Shown one piece after another: positions 47,927 through 58,421 of a stretch of 64,000 nt of DNA. The stretch's first letter is position 1. Each line of letters starts with the position of its first letter. Source of the DNA: Vitellaria paradoxa (lineage: Eukaryota > Streptophyta > Magnoliopsida > Ericales > Sapotaceae); assembly GCA_019916065.1 (NCBI GenBank), contig CM034234.1:11065844-11129843 (forward strand). Direction: 5' to 3'. Made by a program: the position numbers and the translations under genes. The notes beneath the pieces are model-generated. The model was given only the letters and a program-made list of their open reading frames with translations. It made no database searches and had not been told where the DNA came from.

Positions 47927-49659
47927 AACACATACCTGAAGCTTTTTGAGTAGCTTATTTAGCTTATCATATTGTTTCTCAATCGCTTCCACCTAACAAA
48001 GAACAAAATAGAGCATGACTTCACATCCTTGGATGACAGATGGTTTAAACGTGTTTCACATTCTAAATCCAAAGAAACATGGGAAATAATAAACAAAAGG
48101 GAGGAAGAGGAAATAAGAGCAAAAATTCAACTTAAGGAAACATCACTCTTCTTGTTTGGGCAACCAAAGAATATATAATTCATATCCACCTGTTTAAAGA
48201 AGTTATCCAGGCCCAACTCTCCTGAATTCAATGGACGTTGCATTCCCATTTCAATATCTCCACCCGTAGCTTGACCCCGGGGGATCTCAAATGATCCCTG
48301 CAAAACAAATGCCATCCAGTGAATATGTATAAGCAAAAAAGATCTGGAAAAGTTATCCCAATGAACTTTCATTATTAGCAAAATTCCCATTTCAATAACA
48401 ACATCAGACAATAATAGCAAGAGACAAGTGTGAAGTTTCAATTCAGCAAAATTCTATTTTTTTGTATTGTTTTAACTGAACATAATAACTTGTGTGAGTT
48501 TTTATTTGAAATTTCATATAGATGTCCTGCAAATGTTTAGCAATGTGCAAGACTTAGATCAGATCGTTCTTGAAGAAACAAGGCAAATAACAAATTTGAA
48601 CCTTTCTATACAATACATCGATAAATAAGATTCATTTTGGTGCATGCATATGGATTTCAATTTTGAGATTTTAGTTTCAGACATGTTCTATGCAATCAGA
48701 ATGCATCCAAAAACCATCCCAAAACCATTCTCCCGCAGGTAGAAAGAAGCTGGAAAAAATCCCAATGAAGAAAATAAACTCCTTAACATGATAGAGTCCA
48801 ACTTAATGACTAAAATAGGTTAGTTGTAGTTAAGAAACATTATTCTCGTCAGTAAGATATTCAATTGGATAGATGCATTAGTATATACATGGATTGACAC
48901 TGTTAGAACTAAATCAAGCAGACAACCAACCTTTTATTCATAGAACTCAGGGATGTAACTTTAGGGTACAAAAATTTTAATAGGCAACTGTGTAATATCT
49001 TCAGCATAAACTTAATCAGAAAGAAAAGGGGATAACAAGATCTATTATTCACGAAAAAGAGTTTAAAAAGGAGAAGAATAATTAGAAAAGAAAAAGGAAA
49101 GAAAAAAGATTTCCAGGTATTAATCAGTCCACCTTAAAGCAGTGAATTATGACTAACTTTTCGGGTAGGTTTTAAATACACATTGTAAATATATGATAAG
49201 TATGGCCAAACATTGGATCAAACTCTCTGTTCAGATCAATATACATATATACATCACCATAATCTGAATAATTAGAAGGCTAGAAACAGAATAATATAAA
49301 TTCATGGAAAATAAACAACTTTTTCAGCAAAATTAAACACGATCTGATTCAACATTCTAAATCTGCCATCATTGCTCCGTTTGGCTCCTAGGAAAACGAG
49401 AGAAGCACCCAAAAAGAAAAAAAGGAAAAAAAAAAAAAGAAAAAATCAATATTCTCCTGGATTTTTTTTCCTTTTCCTTCTGTCCCGGAACACGAAAACG
49501 TCGATCCACTCAGCTGAGCCCATTTCGGCCATTTAGCTACATTCCACGTGATTTTCGAACGAAGACTTGATCTCTCCTTAACTTTCCTTTTTTTGGTTTT
49601 CAGAGGAACCGAACAAATCATATGAGGAAAGGAGAACTTACAGATAAAAGGTCGTTCAT
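39054..49659 (-). CDS. SYP13-type Qa-SNARE syntaxin (SYP132-like)
   Basis: Thirteen exons: 49659-49642, 48297-48190, 47992-47936, 47189-47141, 43017-42929, 42842-42769, 42054-42012, 41921-41861, 41745-41720, 41641-41564, 41286-41206, 39397-39332, 39227-39054. Every junction keeps frame, giving 307 residues, close to Arabidopsis SYP132. Plant SYP132 is a plasma-membrane t-SNARE for secretion, including cytokinesis and defence cargo. The N-terminus [15 protein letters not shown] and [18 protein letters not shown] opens the Habc bundle. The SNARE motif has its zero-layer Gln at residue 240 ([15 protein letters not shown]) and continues [22 protein letters not shown]-terminal anchor follows at about 279-298, then KPWNSKNGA. 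Long introns hold a SINE and MITEs. The very short first exon is supported by the conserved MNDLL and a GTAAGT donor. Confidence 0.93.
39846..40030 (-). mobile_element. SINE in the last large syntaxin intron
   Basis: On the - strand it shows CACGGGTTCGAACC (a B-box-like core) preceded by GGTTAGGTTGTCCCC, then GTCTACATCTAACCTG, and ends in a TTTTC-repeat tail, resembling plant Au-type SINEs. It is GC-richer than the surrounding intron. Target duplications were not resolved. Confidence 0.55.
40513..40838. repeat. MITE in a syntaxin intron
   Basis: The ends are inverted: GGCTACATTTGATTGGGAGA on the left and, inverted, CCGAATGTGTTTGATTGAAG on the right. The interior repeats GGGATA-type words. 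No clean duplication was found. Confidence 0.45.
43018..47140 (-). other. Largest syntaxin intron (intron 4)
   Basis: Over 4 kb between the exons encoding KAAAMK and AIKQRMEKD. It contains one 624-bp MITE (45818-46441) and a possible smaller one near 44190-44390 with CCCAAAC ends. Two near-copies of AAAAATGATATAAATAATAA occur at about 43927-43978. Otherwise AT-rich, with no coding evidence. Confidence 0.6.
45818..46441. mobile_element. 624-bp MITE with TAA duplication
   Basis: It begins GGCCCCATTTGACAAAGTTT and its inverted right end reads GCGTTTGTTTTGACAAAATT. Both continue with GTTTTTAGTTTTCA-like words. TAA flanks both ends (45815-45817 and 46442-46444), as in PIF/Harbinger elements. The centre (46030-46300) is CCACCA-rich; the + frame 45985-46227 is that low-complexity tract and is not a gene. 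Confidence 0.65.
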
Positions 49660-52009
49660 GGCTGCAGAGCTTGAGAAATGATAGAATCAAATGCTGAAGA
49701 TATATTTAGATGTACGTGTATATGTGTGTATCTGCAACAATGAAACTTTGGGTGCGGAGACGGAGAAAAGGGTTTCCCTTTCGACCTGGTTTTCTCGGCG
49801 CTTTGGGGGCAAGACAAAACCAGGTCTGAGGGTCTCCGAGAGAGCCTGAGCCAGAGCCAGGGCCAAGGAAGAGGAAAAAACAGTACGTCTCGCGTTGAGA
49901 GAGGGACCGTGAATCCAGGTCATTTTTCTTTTTATATTAAATAAATAAATTCTTAATTACCTTACAATGGCAGTTAGAGACCCTCTTTTAAGCCTCAAGC
50001 GAAAACAATTATACAAACTCATATTTCGAAGTGGCTCCTTAATAGTTAAAACGATAAAAGTAAAAATAAAATAAAATAATTGGTGCGTTTATTAACAAAA
50101 ACATTATTACATTAAGAGACGTTTAGTGTGACAAAAAAGATAAATTTGATAAAAATTGTGAGTTTATAATCAGTACAGTAAAATAATTTTTAAAAATTTT
50201 TAATATTTTTCAGCAATATTTAGCACTTTTTAGCACTCCAGACAGAGCCTAAGTGAGAATTCGGACAGAATCATAATATCAAGAGAAATGAGACCAAGGA
50301 TATATACTATGAGTATTATAAAAAATTATAAACATAAATAATTTATACATCAATTTAATTAAAGTAACGAAGTGCTCATATTTTTTGTGATAAAAATCCC
50401 GTTTGGATTCTCAAATTTTATTAAAAAATTTTAATTTTTACCTTATTTTTACAATATTTATCAATTTTGAGACTGCAACTTTTAGCCAAAAAAAAAATTA
50501 GGCTCCAAATGCCACTAAAATTATGAATTTTCAAAACTTTAGAATTTATAATGCTGAAGGTTAACTTTTAATCCATTAATAGTTATTAATTCGAATTTTT
50601 TTAAGATCATTATTTAAGATTTATGCAACCATTAATTTTGAAATTTTAAAAATTAATTGAGATAATCACTAGTTGATTTGGATACTTGAGTTATCCCAAA
50701 AAAAAAAAAAATTAAAAACAATCGTCCTATCCTGACATAGTAATTTAGCCCTATAAAGTTTAAAAACGTAAATAAATAAAAGAATAACTAGATATAAGAA
50801 AAATATGATTTTTCTAATTAAATTATCTTCTTTTGTTTTTTTTTTTTTACTATGTCTTGTTAAACCAATCAAAGAGTGTGAAGAACATAGGAAATCGATT
50901 TTAAAAAATAGTTACCACAACCTCATAGTATTATTTGCTAGTTGTATATTTTTAAGTGTTAAACAATTTGTTAAACCTTAAATTCAAGATATTGTCCTAA
51001 AGAAAAAGAAACCCAATAAGATTTAGATTTTAATGTTATTGCTTGGTTTCTATATTTTTTCAAATTCTCAAAATTCTCTGCTTGGGGGAAATTAAATTTT
51101 GAGTAATTAATTAAACCAAATGCCCCAATATAAGATTTAAAACATAATTTTTTTGTTTAAATTGTTTTCCCAAACTGAGGAGCCTCCAAGAAAGCAAACA
51201 ATAATGTCTATCCGACCTACTTTTCTTTTTTACCTTTTTTTTTTCCCTTTATTTTGAATGTTCAAACTTCATTTCTATACAAAGTAAGCACTAGCTGTTA
51301 ATTCTTCATTAACTAAAAATGATATATAGAAATGTAATTTTAAGTATATTACAAAAGGAAATTTTCTTGTGGGGCCATGTCTGAAAAATGAGTTGGGTGG
51401 GGGCTCATGTTCTTCCATTCTCCCCATATGATGCGCCGTATATATATATATATATATATATATTATAAGTATTATTAGTTTATCATTAATTAATTGGTGT
51501 CCTATTAGGCTTTCCCAAATGGCCTAGTCGCTGCGGTATTCCCCCTTTGGCATCTCCTGAATTTTAGTCTAGCACTAGTGTCTTCTTCTCCACACGCGTT
51601 TTCATAATGTAATTAAAAATGTCTCAGACACCGTTTGGCTGATTAAAAATTAATATGAATGGACTGACTTCCGTAAATAGGTATTTAGCAAATAGCTGAT
51701 GGGTTCGGATTATTGAATTTTAATTTAATAGTTTGATTAAAATTATATCACCGAGTTGATATTAAATCTATATTTTAACGTATTTATTTTATTTTTTAAA
51801 TAAAATTTTAAATATATTACTAAAAAAATAACTACCCTATTATACATTGCAGTGTTCTTATTTAATTATTCAACAATAATTTCTCTAAATTATTTTCTAA
51901 TATATCAAGATGTTCATTGTCTAATATTAATATTTCTTCATTGTTTTTCATTTCAAAATGTTGATCTCCCTCAAAAAATAGGAGAGAGACTGTTATTTTT
52001 TGGCATTAA
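49660..52009. other. Syntaxin 5' flank and intergenic sequence
   Basis: 49660-49923 is likely the syntaxin leader and proximal promoter; it is GC-richer and CT/GA-rich. The rest is AT-rich with an (AT)n tract near 51440-51464 and no gene. A GAGACGTTTAGTGTGAC segment near 50117 and an AGACAGAGCC segment near 50239 may be decayed MITE ends. Confidence 0.5.
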
Positions 52010-52167
52010 GGGCCTGTTTGGTTGGTTAAATTTTGACCAAAAAGTACAATAAAAATAGAAAGATGTGATATAAAAGTGATAAGTGTTAAAATTTTATTGA
52101 AAAAAAAGTACAAAAAGTAGTTAAAATTTAGTAATTTTTGATAAAATTTGGTAGGCCAAACAGGCCG
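52010..52167. mobile_element. 158-bp Tourist-like MITE, copy 1
   Basis: It begins GGGCCTGTTTGGTTGG and ends GGCCAAACAGGCCG, with TAA duplicated on both sides (52007-52009 and 52168-52170). The interior contains AGTACAATAAAAATAGAAAG, GATAAGTGTTAAAATTTTAT and AGTACAAAAAGTAGTTAAA. A second copy of exactly the same length lies at 55052-55209. Confidence 0.85.
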
Positions 52168-52283
52168 TAAAAGTTTTTAGAATCATTTCAACTAACCCCC
52201 ATTTTAGGAACGCTTTAGGAAAACTGACGGAGGACCAAAAAAAATACGTTTCCTATTTTTTTGTTATCAAAGATTGTTGCAGG
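52168..52283. other. Short spacer, nothing recognised
   Basis: Unassigned sequence between the MITE and the SINE. Its last 15 bases are the left SINE target duplication. Confidence 0.4.
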
Positions 52284-52605
52284 TAACCCCAAGGGGTTAG
52301 ATAGGATGGTCTTGAACTGAGACTTAGGGACTTACCACCCCAAGGTCTCAAGTTCAAGTCTCCTCTCTAGCAAAACTTGGGGCCAGCCTCCCGGGCGTAA
52401 AGCGTAGTAAAGGTTGGTAGGACGGGCCTCCTTGGCTGGACGAACTGTATCCAGTTCTTGGGTATGGGTCCGACTCCCCGCCGCTACGTGAGTTCGTGAT
52501 TTACCGCTATACATGTTGAGGGGCCGGTATGTGTGGCATAAACCAAAAAATATTCACTCTCTAGGGGTTTGGTCTAGATAGTGAAACTCTTGAGGTCAAA
52601 TCCTT
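52284..52605 (+). mobile_element. tRNA-derived SINE with 15-bp duplication
   Basis: A tRNA-like head is seen on the + strand: GGGGTTAGATAGGATGGTC (A-box region) and, about 50 bases on, AGTTCAAGTCTCC (B box). A GC-rich body follows, with GGTTGGTAGGACGGGCC and GGGTATGGGTCCGACTCCC. AAAGATTGTTGCAGG flanks it perfectly at 52269-52283 and 52606-52620. It belongs to a different family from the SINE at 36083-36345. Confidence 0.75.
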
Positions 52606-53399
52606 AAAGATTGTTGCAGGCATCCACGTCGTGTTCTCTTATATTTGGTAAAATAAAATAAAAAATAATTTTAAAAATTTTTATTCAAAAATAGTTCTTT
52701 GTACATTCTCTACAATAAATAATGTGCAGTGATTTTTTACATTTGAAAAGCAGTTAGAGAGACAGTAGAAATATTGACATGAGACTTTTTTTTTTTTCGC
52801 CCATCGCTCTCTATTTAGAGAATGGAACAATGTTAGAATAACTAACGTGGATACTTTAAACCACTAATTTATTGTTTCATATTTTTTACATCATGCACTA
52901 TGAAATATAAATTTCTTAATCCCAATCAAGCATATTGGTCATTTTTTATAAATGTAAAGGCGTTGAAACGTACAAGCAAATGTATGCATATAATGATATA
53001 TGTGAGAAGATTTTTCCTACCAGATTCATTAGGAGGCATGTTGATAATTGACACCGTCGTCAAATTACTCGGCGAAAAATTATTACCCTATCTGTCACTA
53101 AAGAGGAAGGAAGCTGATTTTTCAATATTTAGAGATCCCAATTTTAGAAGAGAAATTCACATAAGCTGATACGAAGCTTACAAAAACATTTATCACTATT
53201 GGTACAGAGTGAATTTGGGGTAAATGGCTCCTTGCTGAGCACCATAAGAAGGGACACATGGCATTTCGCCGAGCGCAGTGTAAGAGTGCTTGGCATTGAT
53301 CTAATAAACGCCGAATCGCTATAGATGGGCCCCATCGTTTTATAATGAGCTCCTAACATAAATATTCAATGGTAATAAATGAATCAAATTTATGACCTA
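52606..53399. other. Intergenic, no gene seen
   Basis: The frame at 52900-53169 (+) gives 89 residues without recognised family or strong codon signal. A T run lies at about 52786-52797. The boundary to the gypsy LTR on the right is not sharply defined. Confidence 0.4.
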
Positions 53400-53949
53400 A
53401 AGGACAACCTAGTTAGTTTGTTTCATTACAAGTGGTAGAGAGTTATGACAAGTGGACAATTCTAGAACTGTATTCCGTCTATTCAAACGCCTCCAATCGT
53501 CCATACATGTTAAATGAAAAATAACAGTATTAAATGAGAAATGAAAGGCATTCAAAGAAAAGTAAAGGACGAATATTAGAAGGTATCATTGCGACCCTAT
53601 TTATGGGTAATATTTTATTTATTTCATCGTACTATAAATACAGCACTTAACTCAAACATCTAGATACGTTCACTATTACTAACCAAGTGCATTACACATT
53701 TTTTTTCTTAATTCTCTTAAAACTCCTATCGGAGGGTTTTCTGGTCAGGGACTCCCACTCCGACCATAACCTCTATTTCCTTTGTGTTCGACATGTCAAC
53801 TATTGAATTTCTAATTAGCGTAGTGAGCAATTCAGGTAGCAAATTTTTGTTACCAAATATTTGGTGTCCACCGTGGGGCACGTTTTTTTGTTCCCCACAC
53901 TTCTCTATTTTGAAAACTTTTTATTTCTAAAAACTCCATTGATAATGAC

Positions 53950-55620
53950 TTTTGGTGGAAACACAACTCCCCCACCTTCCCCACACGTGAGAGACGAGAT
54001 CACGCCGTAAAAACAAAAAATAGCATTTTGGTGATACGTACTCTAGGATTGGAGCCCAACAGAAAGAGAAAGGTGGACAACCTGGAAACCGCGAGGTGGA
54101 GATAAGAGCTGCTGGTTAAGGCTAGTGAGAAGTAGGCTGAGCTCGAGGAGATACTTCTCAAGCTAAACAAAGAAAAGGAAAAATCGACAGCTCAAGCTGG
54201 GACTGATCTTGGACACTTAGAATCTAGTTCAGGCGAAAGCTACGATACCATATATGGCGATTCAGACGATGCTAGCGATGATAAAGCACAAGAAGCCAAT
54301 GAAGTGCAATCAGATTGTAGCCGTGGAGATGCCCCTATTCAAAAGGAGATCCCCCGTTCTAAGCCCACTGAGAAACTTGCCACGCAGATTCAGCACCGAT
54401 AAGCTTTTACAGCAACAAAGGGGAAAACAACCTAAATCTCACTATAAAGGAGATTCCCATAAAGAAGAGACGATCCAGCCGAATGAAGCACCATAATACT
54501 AGTGAAAGCTCCTTAAGTGGAGAAGAGGGTCCCACAAAGTCTAAGAAGTTTGGCAAGGCAAAGTTAGCAGAGATGAAGCAATACAGTAAGTAGGAGGCCT
54601 CTTACCAAAGCACATGCATAATAGCTAGGAGGGCCCTTGGACGAATTTCTACCTGTCCTTTTCACCAATGATATCTGTAAAGCGGAGCCCCTAAAGAAAC
54701 TCCAAATTCCAAGGCTTAACCTGTATGACGGTAAATCAGATCATTTGGCGTATTATCGTCATTATGTGCAGGCAATGACATTCGGGAGCTAGAACGACAA
54801 TCATATGTGCATAGTGTTTTTGTCAAGTTTGGGGATGCGGCACTCCAGTGGTTTTATAAACTGCACCCTTGAAGCATTGGGAGTTGGAACTAGCTCGCGA
54901 GGAGTTTGTCATGCAGTTTTTAGCTAACGCTAAGTAGCCAAAAACCGCTAATGCATTCCTCACAATGAAAAGGAAGATCGGCGAAAGTTTGAAAGACTAT
55001 TCCCAAAGATACATGGAGTTATACAACGAGATAGAAGGATGCTCAAAATAAGGAGTTGTTTGGTTGAAAAAAAAACTGAGGAAAAAGTATAGTAAAAGTA
55101 CAAAGATATGACATAAATGTGATATGTGTTAAAATTTTATTGAAGAAAAGTACAAAAAGTAGTTAAAGTTTGGTGAATTTTGGTATTTTTTGGTCGGCCA
55201 AATAGGCTCTAACTTGTGTTGACCTCATTCAAATTGAGGTTACGAAAAGAAAATAGATTTTTGGCTATCCCTTACAAGGAAACCGACGGCCAACATGTCT
55301 GACCTCTATATGCAAAATTGAAAAGTATGCTAAGGTAGAGGACGAAACTAGGCCAGTTGAGCAAAAAGAAGGAAAATCTTCAGCTCCAAAGAAGAAAAAG
55401 GATAAGGGAAAAACGCCTGAGTACATTGGAGAAGGCAAATTCATATTCGAGGCAATTAATACAATTTTTAAGGAGCCTATTTTTAGGATCTTGTCTCAAA
55501 TCCAAGATAACCCATATATCAGATGACCGAAAAAAGTTACCTGACTTTTTAGATAAGAAAATTCATAAGAACTACTGTGTCTATCATTAAGATAGGGGCA
55601 TCTTATGTTCAAATATGTAT
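53950..55620 (+). pseudogene. gypsy gag remnant, split by a MITE
   Basis: Frames shift repeatedly. Recognisable gag pieces are YDGKSDHLAYYRHYVQAMTF (about 54721-54785), a ...KIGESLKDY-like segment near 54970, PILRILSQI-like sequence near 55480, and KKLPDFLDKKIHKNYCVYH at about 55530-55590, the stretch that precedes the zinc knuckle in many plant gypsy gags. Order and spacing agree with a single ancestral gag. A 158-bp MITE interrupts it at 55052-55209. The zinc knuckle itself is not evident. Confidence 0.65.
55052..55209. mobile_element. 158-bp Tourist-like MITE, copy 2
   Basis: It begins GGAGTTGTTTGGTTG and ends CGGCCAAATAGGCTC, with TAA on both sides (55049-55051 and 55210-55212). The interior is collinear with copy 1 at 52010-52167, for example GTGTTAAAATTTTATTGAA and AGTACAAAAAGTAGTTAAA. 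It inserted into already transposed gypsy DNA, so it is younger than that element. Confidence 0.85.
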
Positions 55621-57271
55621 AGATATTTTAGTCTATTTTAATTAGTAAAATTTATCTTTATAAATTATTTATACAATTTTTAATATAGATTTGTTTTATA
55701 TGTCAAATTATGTTTAAGAACGGGCAATTCTCAGTCTCTCTCATAAACCCTGGCAATATTTGTACATAAATCATGAATTTAATTGCGTAATTATTGTCTT
55801 GTCAACCAGACTTATATCATCAGCTTGTGTATTAAATTATTTTAATAAATCATATATCATTACAATGATTTATTCTAATAAATGAAAAATAATTACTATT
55901 AAAATAATAATTTATGATTAAATTAGTTTATTTAATTAAACTAAAATTATTTTTACCAAATATTACTCACATATTAAATAATTCGTTTTATTAAAATTAA
56001 AATTAATTACTATTAAAATAATAATTTATGATTGAAATAATTTATTTAATTAATTTTAAATTATATTACTAAATAATAACTATATATCACAATAATTTGT
56101 TTTATTGAAATATTTTATTAATTTTATTAACAAATGTAATACTAGATTATGTTACAATGATTTTGAATTTTTGTCTGCACACCGTAGGCTCTCCTGATAG
56201 ATATTGTCCGTTTGGGGCTCCACTTGGGTCATATCCTTTCCCTTACTGTTTTAAAATACGTCATGCTAGGGAGAGAGGTAGACACTTATAAGTTACCTTA
56301 GTTCTCGACTCCTTTCTAGTGTGGGATAGTTGTGGTACTATCATGTTATTTATTAATAAAATTTATTAAAATTATTATTATTAAAATAAATATTTTAAAA
56401 TTAAATTATTTATATTTAATATATTTATTAAATTAAGTTTACAAAAAATAAAAAACTTATAAATATAATTTTAATGACTGTAAATAACTTTATTCTTTTT
56501 TTCTTTGAAAAAATAATTAAAATAAAAACAAAAACAGAAAATTATTAAACATAAGCAAGAAAATATAAATATTACCAAAACACCTATAACAAGCAACACG
56601 CCGATCAAACCCCAGCTTTGGCGGTACGCGTGAGCTCCGCAAACCAATCAGACCCCAACCTTGACTCCCCAAGAAAAGAACACGTCGCATTCCTTGCGTT
56701 GTCAGCAGGCCATCTGATCTGCCCTCCAACTGCTATAAGTAAATTTCTAATTCTCCGATCAATCCAGAACTTTGCAGTGCAGTAACCCAGAAAAGCCGAT
56801 CTCATGTAAGTCCTTTTTATTCCTTGCCGATTTGATATATATATATATATATATATATATGTGTATGTATGCATATAGATGTGTTTGCATATATCTTGAA
56901 CTCTATGCGTATACATATTTGAACTTAGGATTTTGATTTTCATGTTTATATCTTGATTTTTTGTTCGATTATCTTTTTTTTTTTTGGGTGCTATTAGTTA
57001 AGATTGTAGGAAAATAAACAATACCGGGTGGTTGGATTGGATTTGTGCGCTGCAAGTTTTAGACTTTTTCATTTTCTCGATTTCATTTTCATATGATTGC
57101 GAGATATTGCTCGATCGTCGCCGCCACGTGTCCACTACCATTGTTCCGTAATCCTCCAATTGCATTCATTCTCTCTCTAAAACTCTCTATATCTCTCTAG
57201 CTTAGTCTGTGTAGCTGGTTGGAATGGGGAGATCATAGCTCCCTAGCTTTGTTTGTGGGTAGTTAGTTGGA
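55621..57271. other. Intergenic, AT-rich, before the small peptide frame
   Basis: Very AT-rich (55800-56160, 56340-56560). A segment at about 56165-56340 read on the - strand has CTCTCTCCCTAGCATGACG, TTTTAAAACAGTAAGGG and GACAATATCTATCAGG. It resembles a widespread plant LTR-type repeat, but I cannot name it. A possible transcribed leader with donor CTCATGTAAGT is near 56807, and (AT)n lies at 56836-56860. Confidence 0.45.
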
Positions 57272-57400
57272 ATGGGGAGCTTCGAGCATCGGGTGGAGGA
57301 GAGAGCGAAGAAGCTCAAGATCCTCTTCAAGAAAGCAATCAAATTCGTGGGCGATTCTTGCAAAAAAGGCTGGCACAAGGTCAAGCACGTCAGAGGCTGA
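57272..57400 (+). CDS. Small basic peptide, 42 residues, unknown
   Basis: The frame encodes a 42-residue, strongly basic peptide starting MGSFEHRVEERAKKLKILF, followed by a KKAIKFVGDSCKKGWHKV segment and a short HVRG end. It has a single Cys, no signal peptide and no membrane segment; residues 5-26 could form an amphipathic helix. GC content and codon use stand out against the AT-rich flanks, which is the main reason for calling it. A four-codon upstream frame (57223-57237, ATG to TAG) sits in the presumed leader within a near-duplicate of the real start context (GTTGGAATGGGGAG twice, 49 bases apart). I recall similar short plant proteins, but cannot name a family or function. It could also be the first coding exon of a longer gene. 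Confidence 0.5.
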   Translation: MGSFEHRVEERAKKLKILFKKAIKFVGDSCKKGWHKVKHVRG

Positions 57401-57637
57401 TAAATATATATATATACATACATATATATATGTATGTATATATATATACACACACATGTGATTGGGATCTTCATCATGTGTCAGAGGCCTTGCCTTTTTT
57501 TTTTTTTAATAGAATTAGATGGGAGCTCATGTTAAATAATTTTAGTTACATGTTAATCAATCAACCATATAGACGAAAATGCTTGTTTCCCAAGGAAGAT
57601 ACTTTTCCCTCATTTTGATTAGTTTTACTCTGTTTGA
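57401..57637. other. 3' flank of the small peptide frame
   Basis: Contains a TATATA/CATACA microsatellite at about 57404-57455 and nothing else recognised. Confidence 0.4.
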
Positions 57638-58421
57638 TAGCCAAGAAAACCTTGGAAAGAAAATCGTATAGGAAACTGAAATTTTCGAATCAATAACAAT
57701 CAAGCATCACACATGGTAGAGATAGTAAACGCTAAAGAATTAACGAGAAAATCCTTTCACAAGGAAAAACCTCAAAAAACAATTTCACTATATAATCAGG
57801 TTGCAAGACTATACTCGAACTCACCACCAATTACTCGCATGAATCCTTTCGTCACTCTTAATCGATTACACAATGAATCCAGACCAAGTGGACTTTCTGA
57901 GTCACATAGAAAGTAAATAGACAATGAGTAAAAGAAAAACAAGAGAAAAATCGTTAAGCTCTCAAGTGAAAATCTCTCTCTTTAAGACTCTATAATATAC
58001 CCTCTTAGTTGTTTTTGCACATTAAGCTTGGGTACATATATATAGACTTACTAAAGTCTTATTCAATTAGAACTCAAATATATAAACAGATTTTCCAAAA
58101 TGGAAACACAATCTTCATTATATTCGAAATTTTCGCCAGAGTGATCTCTCGAGCTCCCAGCGCCGTACCCACAAAAATGCCTTGACCCCTTAGGTTGCCT
58201 ACGCTCAGCCTACGGGGTTTACTGGAATTCTGCGGAATTGGTTGAATAAATCCCAATCTGTATAGAGTTTGACTTGTTTCCAACTTTGACTTGGATTGCA
58301 GTTTATTCCTTTGGCAACTTTGTAGATTCTCTAGACTTTGAATTATCTTTTTCCTTTTCAAATTAGGAAACAAATATATCTCCAATATTTAATTCAAGAT
58401 TTATTTAGATTTGCCAACATA
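57638..58421 (-). repeat. LTR-like sequence, reverse orientation
   Basis: On the - strand it begins TGTTGGCAAATCTAAATAA (from 58421), then ATATATTTGTTTCC, and further on has a TATATATATGTACCC promoter-like stretch and GAGAGATTTTCACTTGAG. Such a layout is typical of a copia solo LTR. The far end near 57638 and target duplications were not resolved, so limits are approximate. Confidence 0.45.

Larger units (their letters stand above)
53400..55620 (+). mobile_element. Ty3/gypsy remnant: 5' LTR end, primer site and gag
   Basis: The LTR end has a TATA box (TATAAATACAG, about 53634), a CGGAGGGTTTTCTGGTCAGG segment near 53731 and TTTGTGTTCGACATG. These are typical of gypsy LTRs. TTGGTGTCCACCGTGGGG at 53861-53878 is the usual post-LTR primer-site context. 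A decayed gag follows, with no pol, and the element stops at about 55620. Its left limit is uncertain. Confidence 0.7.
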
